The translations under genes were made by a program, and so were the position numbers. A stretch of DNA of 64,000 nt from NCBI RefSeq assembly GCF_044761985.1, contig NZ_JBIWDK010000003.1:186001-250000 (forward strand), read 5' to 3'. The DNA comes from Peribacillus sp044761985 (GTDB lineage Bacteria; Bacillota; Bacilli; Bacillales; DSM-1321). Position 1 is the first letter of the stretch, and each line of letters begins with the position of its first letter. Below, in pieces: positions 8,158 through 16,692 of this stretch. The notes beneath the pieces were generated by a model. It made no database searches, was not told the origin of the DNA, and was given only the letters and a program-made list of their open reading frames with translations.

Positions 8158-9426
8158 ATAAAACTTTTTAACAATCGAAATTATACGAAATTATTTTTAG
8201 CGAACGTAACATCACAAATGGGCGGGACCATCGGCATGACTGCATTTATGTTTTATTTACTGGACCGCTTCACCAATCAGCCGATTTATGCGACGGTTAC
8301 GGAATTAATGTATTCTTTGCCTACCCTTGCTGTTTTCTTACTGGTGGGGGTTTTTGCTGATAGATTGGACAGGCAAAAGATTGCTTTGTATTGTGATTGG
8401 ATTTGCGCAGGGTTGTCTGTTTTATTCTTACTTTCGTTAGAGCTAGATGCTCTCATGGTATCGTTTGCCGTCATTTTTCTGAGAAGTGCCGTCAGGAATT
8501 TCTTTGTGCCAGCGGAGTCAGCGTTGATTCAAGGCATTTTGCCTAAAGAGGATTATACGATGGCGGCTGGTTTAAATCAGATGGTATCGAGTCTGTTCAT
8601 GCTTTTCGGAAACGGAATCGGCATTTTTATCTATTGGTCAGTCGGCATCGAGGGAGCCATTATCTTCGATGTGATCGGATTTATAATCAGTGGTTTCTTG
8701 ATCCGTTCCTGTCGGATTTCAAAAGAAGTCAGACAGCCGAATGGAGTTTACAATTTGAAGGAACTGAGTGTAACAGGCGTTTGGGCAGATTTTAAAATTG
8801 GCTGGCAATATATATGGCAGTATAAGCTATTGTTCACGTTAATCAGCGGTTTTCTAGTATTTGGGATTGTGAATGGTGGATTTTCCGTGATGCAGGTTTT
8901 TATCTTGAAGTACAAACTTGAACCTGTTGATTATGAAAAGTATGCCGTCATCTTTGGTGTCATTTTCGGGACTGGAGTATTGCTGGGAAGCATCTTAGCT
9001 TCGGTACTGGCCAAAAAAATGAAGCTTCATCATATGATGGTCGTAGGCTTGCTGATATCGGGAGTGGGCACGGTGGCCAGTGGCCTTGTCGAAACAACCC
9101 TGCAATATATGATTGGGTTAGCTATCGTGGCTCTATCGCTTCCCATACTTAATGTGTCCCTTGGCGGGTGGCTGCCAAGCCTCGTTGCTCCCAAAATGAT
9201 GGGGAGGGTCCAAGGATGGATCAACCCCTTGGTGATGTTATCGCAATCAATCACGTTATTCTTGATAGCCGTTGGATTCCCCACCTACATAGCAGTAGAA
9301 ACGTTATATTGGGTAGTGGGAGGGTGTCTGATCTTCGTAGGCTTTCTATATATGGCCATCATACCGAAGTTCATCCATGAAAAGGCGCCAGAAGCTACTG
9401 TGATGATGAAGGATCAAGCGAAGTAA
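8158..9426 (+). CDS. MFS transporter with non-canonical start codon
   Basis: Twelve-helix major facilitator family permease of about 422 residues, resembling the drug-exporter-like group starting LFxNRNYxxLFLAN. Residues typical of the N-terminal helix are encoded upstream of the first ATG (8218): the frame continues back to a stop at 8146, and a good GAAGGGGG ribosome binding site lies at 8138-8144. No ATG, GTG, TTG or CTG occurs between that site and 8218; the best-placed codons are ATC (8155) and ATA (8158). Translation from 8218 would cut TM1 and has no ribosome binding site. I therefore give the ATA as the probable start. Substrate unknown. Confidence 0.75.
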   Translation: MKLFNNRNYTKLFLANVTSQMGGTIGMTAFMFYLLDRFTNQPIYATVTELMYSLPTLAVFLLVGVFADRLDRQKIALYCDWICAGLSVLFLLSLELDALMVSFAVIFLRSAVRNFFVPAESALIQGILPKEDYTMAAGLNQMVSSLFMLFGNGIGIFIYWSVGIEGAIIFDVIGFIISGFLIRSCRISKEVRQPNGVYNLKELSVTGVWADFKIGWQYIWQYKLLFTLISGFLVFGIVNGGFSVMQVFILKYKLEPVDYEKYAVIFGVIFGTGVLLGSILASVLAKKMKLHHMMVVGLLISGVGTVASGLVETTLQYMIGLAIVALSLPILNVSLGGWLPSLVAPKMMGRVQGWINPLVMLSQSITLFLIAVGFPTYIAVETLYWVVGGCLIFVGFLYMAIIPKFIHEKAPEATVMMKDQAK

Positions 9427-9440
9427 TTAAGCAAGTAAGG

Positions 9441-9468
9441 AATGGAACAAGGAACTTCTTGTTCCATT
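9441..9468 (+). terminator. hairpin after the MFS gene
   Basis: An 11-base-pair perfect stem AATGGAACAAG/CTTGTTCCATT with a six-base loop, followed by a weak T-rich tail. Confidence 0.6.
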
Positions 9469-9566
9469 TACCTTTTCTAAACGGTACAGGTTCAACTTCA
9501 ATCCGAGAAAATGTCTTGCTAACTATCGGGGTTTATATAAAGAGCGCAAGGTTATGGGGGGAGACC

Positions 9567-10064
9567 ATGAAATCGAAGCTAATCATCATACGAGGGAACT
9601 CTGGCAGTGGAAAAACAACGATAGCAAAGAGCCTTCAAAATCAGTTAGGAATAGGTACCCTATTGGTTTCTCAGGATACTGTTCGCCGGGACATGTTGAA
9701 TGTTCGTGATAGAGAAGGCAACCTTTCAATTGATTTGATCCGTCAAATTACGGAATACGGAAAAGGAAAATGTGAATATGTCATTTTGGAAGGAATCTTA
9801 CATAAAGATCTTTATGGTGATATGCTACATCACTTAATACGGTTCTATAACGAAAAGGTTTTAATTTGTTATTTTGATTTATCCTTTGAAGAAACCGTCA
9901 AACGTCACAACTCTCGTTCAAAAAAGATGGAGTTTGGAGAAGAGTCTTTACTTGCTTGGTGGAAGCCGAATGATTATCTAGGTATCAAAAATGAAATGAT
10001 ATGGACTAACGAAACGTCACAGGATGATGTATTGAATCAGGTTTTTGATCATTTAGAAGATTAA
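9567..10064 (+). CDS. P-loop small-molecule kinase-like protein
   Basis: 165-residue nucleotide-binding protein. A Walker A motif GNSGSGKTTIA lies near the N terminus, then SQDTVRRDML, a Walker-B-like YVILEGIL and a KRHNSR lid-like segment. This architecture matches adenylate/zeta/chloramphenicol-phosphotransferase-like kinases of the AAA_33 group, whose substrates vary. The reading frame extends back to 9459, but only the ATG at 9567 has a ribosome binding site (GGGGGAG, spacing 5). No neighbouring gene reveals the substrate. Confidence 0.75.
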   Translation: MKSKLIIIRGNSGSGKTTIAKSLQNQLGIGTLLVSQDTVRRDMLNVRDREGNLSIDLIRQITEYGKGKCEYVILEGILHKDLYGDMLHHLIRFYNEKVLICYFDLSFEETVKRHNSRSKKMEFGEESLLAWWKPNDYLGIKNEMIWTNETSQDDVLNQVFDHLED

Positions 10065-10092
10065 TTGATGTATAACGAGAATGAGTATAAAA

Positions 10093-10116
10093 GCAGAGTG
10101 AATTCACTCTGCTTTT
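10093..10116 (+). terminator. terminator of the P-loop kinase gene
   Basis: Perfect inverted repeat GCAGAGTG-AATT-CACTCTGC followed by TTTT. Confidence 0.85.
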
Positions 10117-10213
10117 ATATATGTATAGCGAAGCGGTGTTTAGCTTCTTACACTATATTCATAACATGTACCAATCCACTGCAAGTCCAAGAAATTGTAA
10201 CTGAATGCAGACG

Positions 10214-10612
10214 TTATTTTAATCCCATCAAGGCCCCGAAGTATTGTTGTGCAGTGGAAAAACAAATGAAGGCTATTAATTCTGATATTTCTTCGTCGCT
10301 GAATACTTCCTTTAATACTACCAAAAAGCGTTCTTCTGTTTTCTCGCGTTGCACTAAAAATATTTCTGCAAAGGCGATTGCGTAGCTTTCTTTTATATCG
10401 GCCGGTTCCATTGGAATGCCTTTGGCCTGACAGTACGCACAGCCATTTCCGTAGGCTAGAACTCTTCTGACATTTTCCTTCACTTGCTTTGTAAGCACCC
10501 CATCAGCCGAAATGGTTTCTGAGAGGTCATTCCAATTCTGAGCAATTCCTTCGTTATGAAACAATTGCTGAAATGGACTTGTTCCAAATTGTGAACTTTT
10601 AATTCTTGGCAT
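10214..10612 (-). CDS. carboxymuconolactone decarboxylase / AhpD-like protein
   Basis: 132-residue all-helical protein of the AhpD superfamily. The redox-type motif GNGCAYCQAKG (CxxC) lies in the middle, on the helix where AhpD-like proteins carry the peroxidase/disulfide centre. The pattern EIxELIAFICFSTAQQYFGALM at the C terminus fits the family fold. Likely a thiol-dependent peroxidase or reductase; the substrate is unknown. It is transcribed divergently from the Lrp-type regulator just upstream, which could regulate it. Confidence 0.8.
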   Translation of the reverse strand: MPRIKSSQFGTSPFQQLFHNEGIAQNWNDLSETISADGVLTKQVKENVRRVLAYGNGCAYCQAKGIPMEPADIKESYAIAFAEIFLVQREKTEERFLVVLKEVFSDEEISELIAFICFSTAQQYFGALMGLK

Positions 10613-10730
10613 CGATATCTCCCCTTTGAGATAATCATAATCTAGAAGAAATGAAAAATTAATCGCATATGAAAAGTGATAGGAACAAAAAAATACTAGA
10701 TGAATGGAAAATAAGGAGAATAGTATTCAT

Positions 10731-11159
10731 ATGAAATTAGACGATAAAGACCGCAGCATTTTAGCCGTACTGAAGAATGATAGCAGGGTTTCCATGAGAG
10801 AATTGGCAAAGAAAGTGGAGATGTCAGCACCCGCCGTTACAGAACGTGTCCGGCAAATGGAGTCTTTTGGTATCATCAAGGGTTATGGAGCCGAGATTGA
10901 TTATAAAAAAATGGGCTTTCCGATAGAATGCATGATTGAAGCGACGGTGAAAAATGGGGAATATGACCGATTCAGAAAGTTTATCTTGGATCAAGAAAAT
11001 GTGGAATTTTGCTATCGAATCGCGGGAAAGGCTTGTTTCATGCTCAAAATTCGCTGTGAAAGCCTTCAAAGAGTGGAAGAATTCATTAATCTCGCCATTC
11101 CTTTTGCATCGACGGTGACGCATGTAATTCTTTCTGAAGTAGAGAGACTTTCTGAATGA
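10731..11159 (+). CDS. Lrp/AsnC family transcriptional regulator
   Basis: 142 residues. The N-terminal winged HTH (KLDDKDRSILAVLKNDSRVSMRELAKKVEMSAPAVTERVRQME) is typical of Lrp/AsnC. It is followed by a RAM ligand-binding/oligomerisation domain (about residues 65-142). Members bind amino acids and act as octamers. An ATG at 10704 is in frame, but AAGGAG at 10712 lies after it and before the ATG at 10731; the spacing of about 12 is long. Divergent from the AhpD-like gene, a possible target. The effector is unknown. Confidence 0.88.
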   Translation: MKLDDKDRSILAVLKNDSRVSMRELAKKVEMSAPAVTERVRQMESFGIIKGYGAEIDYKKMGFPIECMIEATVKNGEYDRFRKFILDQENVEFCYRIAGKACFMLKIRCESLQRVEEFINLAIPFASTVTHVILSEVERLSE

Positions 11160-11180
11160 AAAATTTTTTTTACAAGTCAG

Positions 11181-11206
11181 TGAACGAATTCATTTCCTTA
11201 ACCGTC
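11181..11206 (+). promoter_or_regulatory. SigY-type autoregulatory promoter
   Basis: TGAACG at 11181-11186, a 16-base spacer, and CGTC at 11203-11206. This matches the known B. subtilis SigY promoter pattern (TGAACG and CGTC), 43 bases before the sigY start codon, and implies positive autoregulation. Confidence 0.8.
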
Positions 11207-11248
11207 ATATAAGTAACAAGCTAAGGATCAGGGAGCAGGTGATGATAG

Positions 11249-11815
11249 ATGGAAGAACGGGAGCTGATTAAAGCGGCGAAAAAGGGGGATGATCAGGCGT
11301 TAGCCTCACTATTTCAAAACACGTATCCTTTTCTGCTAAAATACTTGCTTAAATTGACTTATGATTTACAAACTTCAGAAGATGTAGCTCAGGAAACCTT
11401 TTCTAAGGCCATCGAGAATCTTTCAAGGTACAAAGGGACTTCCAAGTTTTCCACATGGCTGATTTCCATTGCGACTCGGGTTTACTTGGATCAGAAGCGG
11501 AAGGAGAAGCGGGAAGAGTCCTGGTTAAGGCAAGAGCAATCGGTCAGAAAGCTCAAATGGGAGACGCAGGCCAACAATCAAGCATGGGATGATGTAATGG
11601 AAGCATTGGGGAATGTAGAGGATGATCTGCGAATTCCAATCATCTTGAAGCATTATTACGGATTTTCTTACGAAGAGATTGCGAAAATCATCAAGATACC
11701 AGAAGGTACCGTGAAGTCACGTGTCCATATTGGATTAAAGAAGATTAGAAAGGAGTTGGTCAGTAACGATGAAAAAGAACCATCCGGTTTATCAAAACCA
11801 CTCAGACAAGAGTGA
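11249..11815 (+). CDS. sigY: ECF RNA polymerase sigma factor SigY
   Basis: 188-residue extracytoplasmic-function sigma factor. Region 2 includes LTYDLQTSEDVAQETFSKAIENLSRYKG..FSTWLISIATRVYLDQKRK. Region 4 includes IPIILKHYYGFSYEEIAKIIKIPEGTVKSRVHIGLKKIRKEL. Two downstream genes match YxlC and YxlD in size and order, and a SigY-type promoter precedes it, so this is SigY rather than SigW/M/X. The 3' end overlaps the next gene by 47 bases. In B. subtilis SigY is linked to nitrogen starvation and to its own operon; the stimulus here is unknown. Confidence 0.88.
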   Translation: MEERELIKAAKKGDDQALASLFQNTYPFLLKYLLKLTYDLQTSEDVAQETFSKAIENLSRYKGTSKFSTWLISIATRVYLDQKRKEKREESWLRQEQSVRKLKWETQANNQAWDDVMEALGNVEDDLRIPIILKHYYGFSYEEIAKIIKIPEGTVKSRVHIGLKKIRKELVSNDEKEPSGLSKPLRQE

Positions 11816-12116
11816 TCAAGAGACGGTTAGTCAAATCAAGAAAAGCTTGGAGGAATTTGACGATACGATTTCCATCGATGTCCCACAAGTATCTTTTTTT
11901 GAGCAAACCATTAAACGAAAGCGTCAAAAAGCCAGAAGGGAATGGCGGAAAGAAGTGCTTATGTTTCTAGTGACGGCTGCTCTCATTCTCTGCTTCTTGT
12001 TTCTATCTTTATTTCATCAACCTGAAGTATTTCTCACATTACAAGTGTTGAGCGTGATTTTCATCGGCATATATACGTTTTATGTAAAAAGGAAGGTGGA
12101 AAGCAGTCATGGATAG
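11769..12116 (+). CDS. yxlC: YxlC-like putative anti-SigY component
   Basis: 115 residues: a charged cytoplasmic N-terminal half (about residues 1-60), then two hydrophobic segments (about 65-85 and 90-108) and a short basic tail. Position directly after sigY with a long overlap, and this anti-sigma-like layout, match YxlC of the B. subtilis sigY operon. The first half is the likely sigma-binding part. Sequence conservation of YxlC is low, so the call rests mainly on synteny and topology. Confidence 0.75.
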   Translation: MKKNHPVYQNHSDKSDQETVSQIKKSLEEFDDTISIDVPQVSFFEQTIKRKRQKARREWRKEVLMFLVTAALILCFLFLSLFHQPEVFLTLQVLSVIFIGIYTFYVKRKVESSHG

Positions 12117-12327
12117 AATGCAGATGTATGTATTGATTATGTGTGGGCTTATCTTGTTGGCCCAAAGCATATATTTATTCACCGATGCAAAGAAGAATGG
12201 TTTCAATCATTGGTTATGGGGCATTCTTGGTTTGATTCAAGCACCGGTTCCGCTAATTTTTTATTTAATCGTAAAAAAAATAAGAAAACGGGAAGAGGAT
12301 GAGCTCAATGATTATCGTGACTACTAA
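12109..12327 (+). CDS. yxlD: YxlD-like negative regulator of SigY
   Basis: 72-residue protein with two membrane helices joined by a short loop (FTDAKKNGFNHWLWGILGLIQAPVPLIFYLIV), the PLDc_N-like small membrane domain. A basic and acidic tail follows (KKIRKREEDE). In B. subtilis YxlD and YxlE keep SigY inactive. It overlaps yxlC by 8 bases. No yxlE, yxlF or yxlG follows, so the operon is shorter than in B. subtilis. Confidence 0.78.
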   Translation: MDRMQMYVLIMCGLILLAQSIYLFTDAKKNGFNHWLWGILGLIQAPVPLIFYLIVKKIRKREEDELNDYRDY

Positions 12328-12622
12328 TGAAGTGCCGGGTAAAGAAATAAAGGAACTGAAGGGACTCGTTAAAGGGAACTCGGTCCAATCAAAGCATATC
12401 GGGAAAGATATTATGGCGGGTTTGCGGACCATTGTCGGTGGGGAAATTTCTGAGTATACGGAAATGATGAAGGAAGCTAGGCAAAAGGCCATTGGCAGAA
12501 TGGTGGATGAGGCGAAGGAAAAAGGAGCGAATGCCATCGTTGCGATGCGCCTTGAAACATCCGCTATCATGCAGAACGCTTGTGAAATCATTGCCTATGG
12601 AACTGCCGTATATGTTGAATGA
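12308..12622 (+). CDS. YbjQ/UPF0145 family protein
   Basis: 104 residues fully matching the YbjQ family: start MIIVTTNEVPGKEIKELKG, central VGGEISEYTEMMKEARQKAIGRM, and AKEKGANAIVAMRLETS. The family forms a pentameric dodecin-like fold and has been annotated as a heavy-metal-binding domain, with no proven function. GGAAGAGG sits nine bases before the ATG at 12308; an ATG at 12299 is in frame but has no ribosome binding site. It overlaps yxlD by 20 bases and so probably belongs to the SigY operon, an arrangement not found in B. subtilis. Confidence 0.88.
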   Translation: MIIVTTNEVPGKEIKELKGLVKGNSVQSKHIGKDIMAGLRTIVGGEISEYTEMMKEARQKAIGRMVDEAKEKGANAIVAMRLETSAIMQNACEIIAYGTAVYVE

Positions 12623-12724
12623 AGGTTTTTATAAGCAATTAGTCATAGGTATTTAAGCTTATTTCTTTTGTTCCTTCTATTCCTATCGTATAATTCTAGA
12701 TAGAAATATAAGGGGGAATGAAGA

Positions 12725-13267
12725 GTGGGGATTTATGAATTTTCTGCAGAGCGAATCAATGGACAGGAAGTTTCTTTAGAGAAGTATAAAGGTGAGGTCC
12801 TTATCGTCGTCAATACGGCAAGTAAATGTGGGTTTACCCCGCAATACGAGGATTTACAAAAGCTTTATGACCGATATAAAGATAAAGGATTGAACATTCT
12901 TGGTTTTCCTTGTAACCAGTTTGGAGAACAGGAACCAGGCCAAAACCAAGAAGTGGAAACATTTTGTCAGTTGAATTACGGCGTGAATTTCCCACTATTC
13001 AGTAAAGTGGATGTCAGGGGAAGTCAGGCACATCCATTATTTCACTATTTAACAATGAATGCGCCATTTACCGGTCTTGTCGACAAGCCAGGCGGAAGAA
13101 TGCTGCATGCAAAATTGCAAGCGGAGCATCCAGAGTTTTTGATAGATGATTCAATTAAGTGGAACTTCACGAAGTTCCTTATCGACCGCGAAGGAAATGT
13201 CGTGAAGCGTTTTGAATCGGTAGAAGCCCCATTTGATATGGAACAGGATATTGAAGCCCTTTTATAA
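12725..13267 (+). CDS. bsaA: glutathione peroxidase family thiol peroxidase
   Basis: 180 residues of thioredoxin fold. The active-site motif NTASKCGFTPQYEDLQ carries the peroxidatic Cys (in place of selenocysteine). GFPCNQFGEQEPG supplies the Gln and second Cys region, and IKWNFTKFLIDREG the Trp and Asn. The full catalytic tetrad (Cys, Gln, Trp, Asn) is present. Bacilli lack glutathione, so reduction by thioredoxin or bacillithiol is likely. The GTG start follows AAGGGGG. Stands alone, next to a mini-catalase gene. Confidence 0.92.
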   Translation: MGIYEFSAERINGQEVSLEKYKGEVLIVVNTASKCGFTPQYEDLQKLYDRYKDKGLNILGFPCNQFGEQEPGQNQEVETFCQLNYGVNFPLFSKVDVRGSQAHPLFHYLTMNAPFTGLVDKPGGRMLHAKLQAEHPEFLIDDSIKWNFTKFLIDREGNVVKRFESVEAPFDMEQDIEALL

Positions 13268-13452
13268 AACCCTAATGGAAAAACGGCAGCGCTTGGATTC
13301 TTTCAGGCGTTTTTGTCGTTTTCACGTTAAAAATATCTGCATATGGAAATAAAGAGAAGGACGATGTGTTATCCTGCGTTTTATATGGAATAGACAATCG
13401 AGATTGAGGGTACTGGTAAAAGATAACTTTAGCGGAAAGAAGGGTGATCAAC

Positions 13453-14382
13453 GTGGAAAATGAAAAGGCAAAACCCGAATTAGCTAATCAGGCGGTGGAT
13501 GCCATTGAAAAAGTCGTGGGTACGTTTCCGGGTAATCGTCGAGCTCATGCGAGGGGGAATTACTATGAGGGCGTGTTTACCCCAAATGGTCAAGCCGCAT
13601 TGTTAACTGACGCACCACATCTTCAGAATCAGGCAGTTAAGGCCACCATCCGATTCTCCAATAGTTCCCCGAACCCCAATCATACGGATGCCCATTCTCC
13701 CGTAAAAGGGATGGCTGTCAAGTTCCATTTGCCTGATGGGGAGGAAACAGATCTTATTGCCGTGACGATTCCTTTGTTCTTCGCGAAAAAACCAGAAGCG
13801 TTTGTTGAGATTCTTGAGTTTGTCAAATCGGCCAAAGATGGTTTCCCGAATTTGAAAGAACTCGCAACGATTGCGATGAAATACCCTGAAAGCAAAGCGG
13901 GTCTACAGATGATTAAAGAAATGCGTTCCCCTGCCAGTTATACAATGGCACGATACTTTTCCATACACGCCTATTATTTCGTGAATGAAAATGGGAAGCG
14001 CCAGGCCATCAAATATCAGTGGGAGCCGGATGCCGGGTTAAGTATGCTGGAAAAGGATGAATTGGCCAAGCTTCCACCAGATTTCTTGACTGGAGACATG
14101 GAGGAAAGGCTGAAACGAGGACCAGCCAGCTTTAATTTAAACATACAAATCGGTAAGGAAAATGCCCCGACTGATGATCCTACCGTCGTGTGGCCGGAAG
14201 ATAGTCAAATCATTACGGTTGGGAAGTTATCCATCACAGGTAAATTGGACTCGCAGAATGAGGCAATCCGGTTCGATCCAACGAATGTGACGGATGGGAT
14301 TGAGTGTTCGGAAGATCCCATCTTGAATTTCCGTCATAGCGCCTATGCCGTTTCTTATGACCGACGCACACATAACCAGTGA
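13453..14382 (+). CDS. srpA: mini-catalase / SrpA-type catalase-related peroxidase
   Basis: About 309 residues of the short catalase-like family (heme-dependent peroxidase). Catalase landmarks visible: RRAHARGNYYEG with the distal His, TIRFSNSSPNPNHTDAHSPVKGMAVKF with distal Asn-like residues, and the late heme-iron Tyr region RHSAYAVSYDRR. It lacks the wrapping and C-terminal domains of full catalases. Peroxidase activity with organic donors is expected from family members. A GTG at 13444 is in frame but lies inside the AAGGGTGATC ribosome binding site, so I use the GTG at 13453. Confidence 0.85.
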   Translation: MENEKAKPELANQAVDAIEKVVGTFPGNRRAHARGNYYEGVFTPNGQAALLTDAPHLQNQAVKATIRFSNSSPNPNHTDAHSPVKGMAVKFHLPDGEETDLIAVTIPLFFAKKPEAFVEILEFVKSAKDGFPNLKELATIAMKYPESKAGLQMIKEMRSPASYTMARYFSIHAYYFVNENGKRQAIKYQWEPDAGLSMLEKDELAKLPPDFLTGDMEERLKRGPASFNLNIQIGKENAPTDDPTVVWPEDSQIITVGKLSITGKLDSQNEAIRFDPTNVTDGIECSEDPILNFRHSAYAVSYDRRTHNQ

Positions 14383-14408
14383 TTGGGCAGGCGAATTTGT
14401 GAATGTCC

Positions 14409-14453
14409 ATGAAAAAAAGAGAAAATGCCAAGAAGGGATTTTCTCTTTTTTCA
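14409..14453. terminator. bidirectional terminator, mini-catalase/AarF
   Basis: AAAAAAGAGAAAAT pairs with ATTTTCTCTTTTTT around a GC-rich loop. The flanking A and T runs suit both converging genes. Confidence 0.75.
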
Positions 14454-14461
14454 TGATGAAA

Positions 14462-16132
14462 CTACATTCTCCCCGATCTAAAGATGGTATAGATCATCAA
14501 TAAGAACATGAGGGTTGCGACGACAAACCCGATTTCGATGGCCGGTATATTCCAAAGGATGTTTGCTTGGCCGGCAATGGCAGAGCCGACGATTAGACCG
14601 ACCATGATGATGCTAAAGGCCAACAGGATTATACTGAAGGACAGCCGATTCGAGATTTGATCAAGTTTATGTAAGAAAACCTGGAGTTCGGGGATGTTGA
14701 TGTCCAACCGTAACTTTCCTTTTTTGATGATATCTGAAACGTCCCTTATATCCTTAGGAAGCTCGGAAATTGCTTCTGCGGATTCAATAAATTGATTCCA
14801 TGTTTTCTTTGCCAGGTTCTTAGGATGGAAACGCTCTTTCAATAGCCTTTCACCAAAAGGTTCTGCGGCTTTCATGATACTGAAGTTCGGGTCCAATTCT
14901 TCGACGATGGCTTCCATGGTGAGCACAGCCTTACCAAGCATCGTGAATTCGGGTGGAATCATGACCTTGTGTTCATTGGCCACGGAAAACAGATCATTGA
15001 CTGCACCACCCAAGCTTATCTGGCTCAAGGGGATGTCATAATATTTATTCCGCAATTCATCAATATCATATCGTAACGAAGACATATCCGTTTCGTCCGT
15101 GAGAAGTCCCATATTGGAAAGGGTATTGATCAATCCAGTGGTGCTTCCTCGCTTTAGATTTATGACAAGGGAAGCAAACTGATACTTCATCTCTTCCTCA
15201 AGACGGCCGACCATACCGAAATCCATCAGAGACACTACATTCCCAGGTAAGATGACGATATTCCCTGGATGAGGGTCACCGTGATAAAAACCATCAATCA
15301 AAATCTGCTGAAGAATGGAATTGGCTAATCTATCCGCGATTATCCTGCGATCATATCCTTCTTCATCAAGCTGTTTGTAATGATTGATCTTGATGCCTTT
15401 GATGAAGTCCATCGTCAGGACCTTTTTGGTTGAATAATCCCAGTGGATCTTCGGTATCTTGATACCTTGATTGTCGATGAATTGCTTGGCTATCCTTTCT
15501 CCGTTCCGCCCTTCTGAATTATAATCGAGTTCAGCTCGCAGGGACTTAGCGAACTCATCAATCATTTTTCTGATTTGATATCGCCTTGCCCAAGGTATCC
15601 GGGCTTCCATAAGCCTGGTCAAATCATCGAGGATCTCCAAATCCGTTTCCACGTTTGGCAAAATGTCGGGTCGTTGGACCTTGATGGCGACCACTTCCTG
15701 TGAGTGAAGCCGAGCAACGTGGACCTGACCGATTGAAGCGGTCGCAAGAGGGGTTTCTTGAAATTCAAGAAAAAGGCTTTCCAAGGAATCCCCCAATTCA
15801 GCTTCAATAATCTGGCGTGCTTTTTCAAAAGGGAAAGGTGTGACCTGATCCTGGAGCTTCTCTAGCTCGCGGACAATTTCTTCCGGTACAATGTCACGTC
15901 TGGTACTGGCAATCTGACCAAGCTTGATGAAAGTCGGGCCTAAACTTTGTAATATCTTATGTAGCCGTTCCCCGATCGACCGCAGGTTCAGGTTTTCTTC
16001 GGGTGCGACTTTCGATGTGGATTTTCCATCAGATAATCCCAATCGATAGATGAAATAACCCATGCCGTTTTTTAAAAAGGCATTCGTGATTTCCTGATAC
16101 CGATGTGCATGTTTCAATCGCTTGCCAAACAT
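14462..16132 (-). CDS. AarF/UbiB/ABC1 family atypical kinase
   Basis: 556 residues. The ABC1/UbiB domain has the KxGQ signature (FIKLGQIASTR), the Ala-rich loop replacing the Gly-rich loop (PLATASIGQVHVA), and VAIKVQRP with the catalytic Lys. Further on are DGFYHGDPHPGNIV (catalytic loop) and SLMDFGMVG (metal-binding DFG). Two membrane helices occupy about 495-550, the usual membrane-tethered form. Relatives support isoprenoid quinone biosynthesis or lipid homeostasis as ATPases. Downstream of, and probably co-transcribed with, the phasin-like gene 15 bases away. Start preceded by GGAGG. Confidence 0.92.
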   Translation of the reverse strand: MFGKRLKHAHRYQEITNAFLKNGMGYFIYRLGLSDGKSTSKVAPEENLNLRSIGERLHKILQSLGPTFIKLGQIASTRRDIVPEEIVRELEKLQDQVTPFPFEKARQIIEAELGDSLESLFLEFQETPLATASIGQVHVARLHSQEVVAIKVQRPDILPNVETDLEILDDLTRLMEARIPWARRYQIRKMIDEFAKSLRAELDYNSEGRNGERIAKQFIDNQGIKIPKIHWDYSTKKVLTMDFIKGIKINHYKQLDEEGYDRRIIADRLANSILQQILIDGFYHGDPHPGNIVILPGNVVSLMDFGMVGRLEEEMKYQFASLVINLKRGSTTGLINTLSNMGLLTDETDMSSLRYDIDELRNKYYDIPLSQISLGGAVNDLFSVANEHKVMIPPEFTMLGKAVLTMEAIVEELDPNFSIMKAAEPFGERLLKERFHPKNLAKKTWNQFIESAEAISELPKDIRDVSDIIKKGKLRLDINIPELQVFLHKLDQISNRLSFSIILLAFSIIMVGLIVGSAIAGQANILWNIPAIEIGFVVATLMFLLMIYTIFRSGRM

Positions 16133-16147
16133 TCATTTTCCTCCAGA

Positions 16148-16450
16148 TCAAGGTTGTATGGATTGGTTTTTTTGTTCTAAAGCAGCTATCCGGCGCTCTA
16201 ATGCCTGAACTTCTTCTCTTGTGGCCAAATTGAGGCCATTCAAAGCCTGGTTGACTTTCACTTTGACTGAATCATCGATTTGCTTTTGGGCCTGTTCTCC
16301 TTTTTCTACCCACTGTTTAATAAGGTCCTTTGATTCTTCTTTACTGATATCGCCTTTTTTTACCAGGGTATCCACCGTTTTCTCAATCTGCTCTTTCGTT
16401 GCTGCAGCAGCACCTATGCCTAAGGAAAATATGTTTTTTATTAAGTCCAT
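16148..16450 (-). CDS. phasin-like / PhaF-type coiled-coil protein
   Basis: 100 residues: an amphipathic start (MDLIKNIFSLGIGAAAATKEQIEKTVDTLVKKGDISKEES) and a C-terminal heptad coil with EVQALERRIAALEQ. This matches the phasin/PhaF regulatory family that often precedes UbiB-type kinase genes in Firmicutes. It may bind the membrane surface or its neighbour AarF protein; no polyhydroxyalkanoate gene is nearby, so granule binding is unlikely to be its role here. GGAGG nine bases before the ATG. Confidence 0.8.
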   Translation of the reverse strand: MDLIKNIFSLGIGAAAATKEQIEKTVDTLVKKGDISKEESKDLIKQWVEKGEQAQKQIDDSVKVKVNQALNGLNLATREEVQALERRIAALEQKNQSIQP

Positions 16451-16692
16451 GTTTACATTCCTCCAATATAAAGTTTTTTACACCTTAAACTCCAAGAGTA
16501 AACCATGCTTTTCTTCTATCATACATGAATCATGAACACTACTAAAATATTATGGGTCAGAGTATTCGAAATGATGGGAAGAATGTGGCTACAAGGTGAA
16601 AGGTGAACATGCACTAAAGATTTGTTAGAAACCGACTTGATACGGAGAACCATGCAATATGAAAGCCACTGACAAGATAAGTAGAATGAATG

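Noticed and set aside
10065..10385. Plus-strand frame opposite the AhpD-like gene
   Set aside because: Antisense shadow; the terminator at 10093 lies inside it.
13270..13320. Weak hairpin after the glutathione peroxidase gene
   Set aside because: Several mismatches and no clean T tract; too uncertain to list as a terminator.
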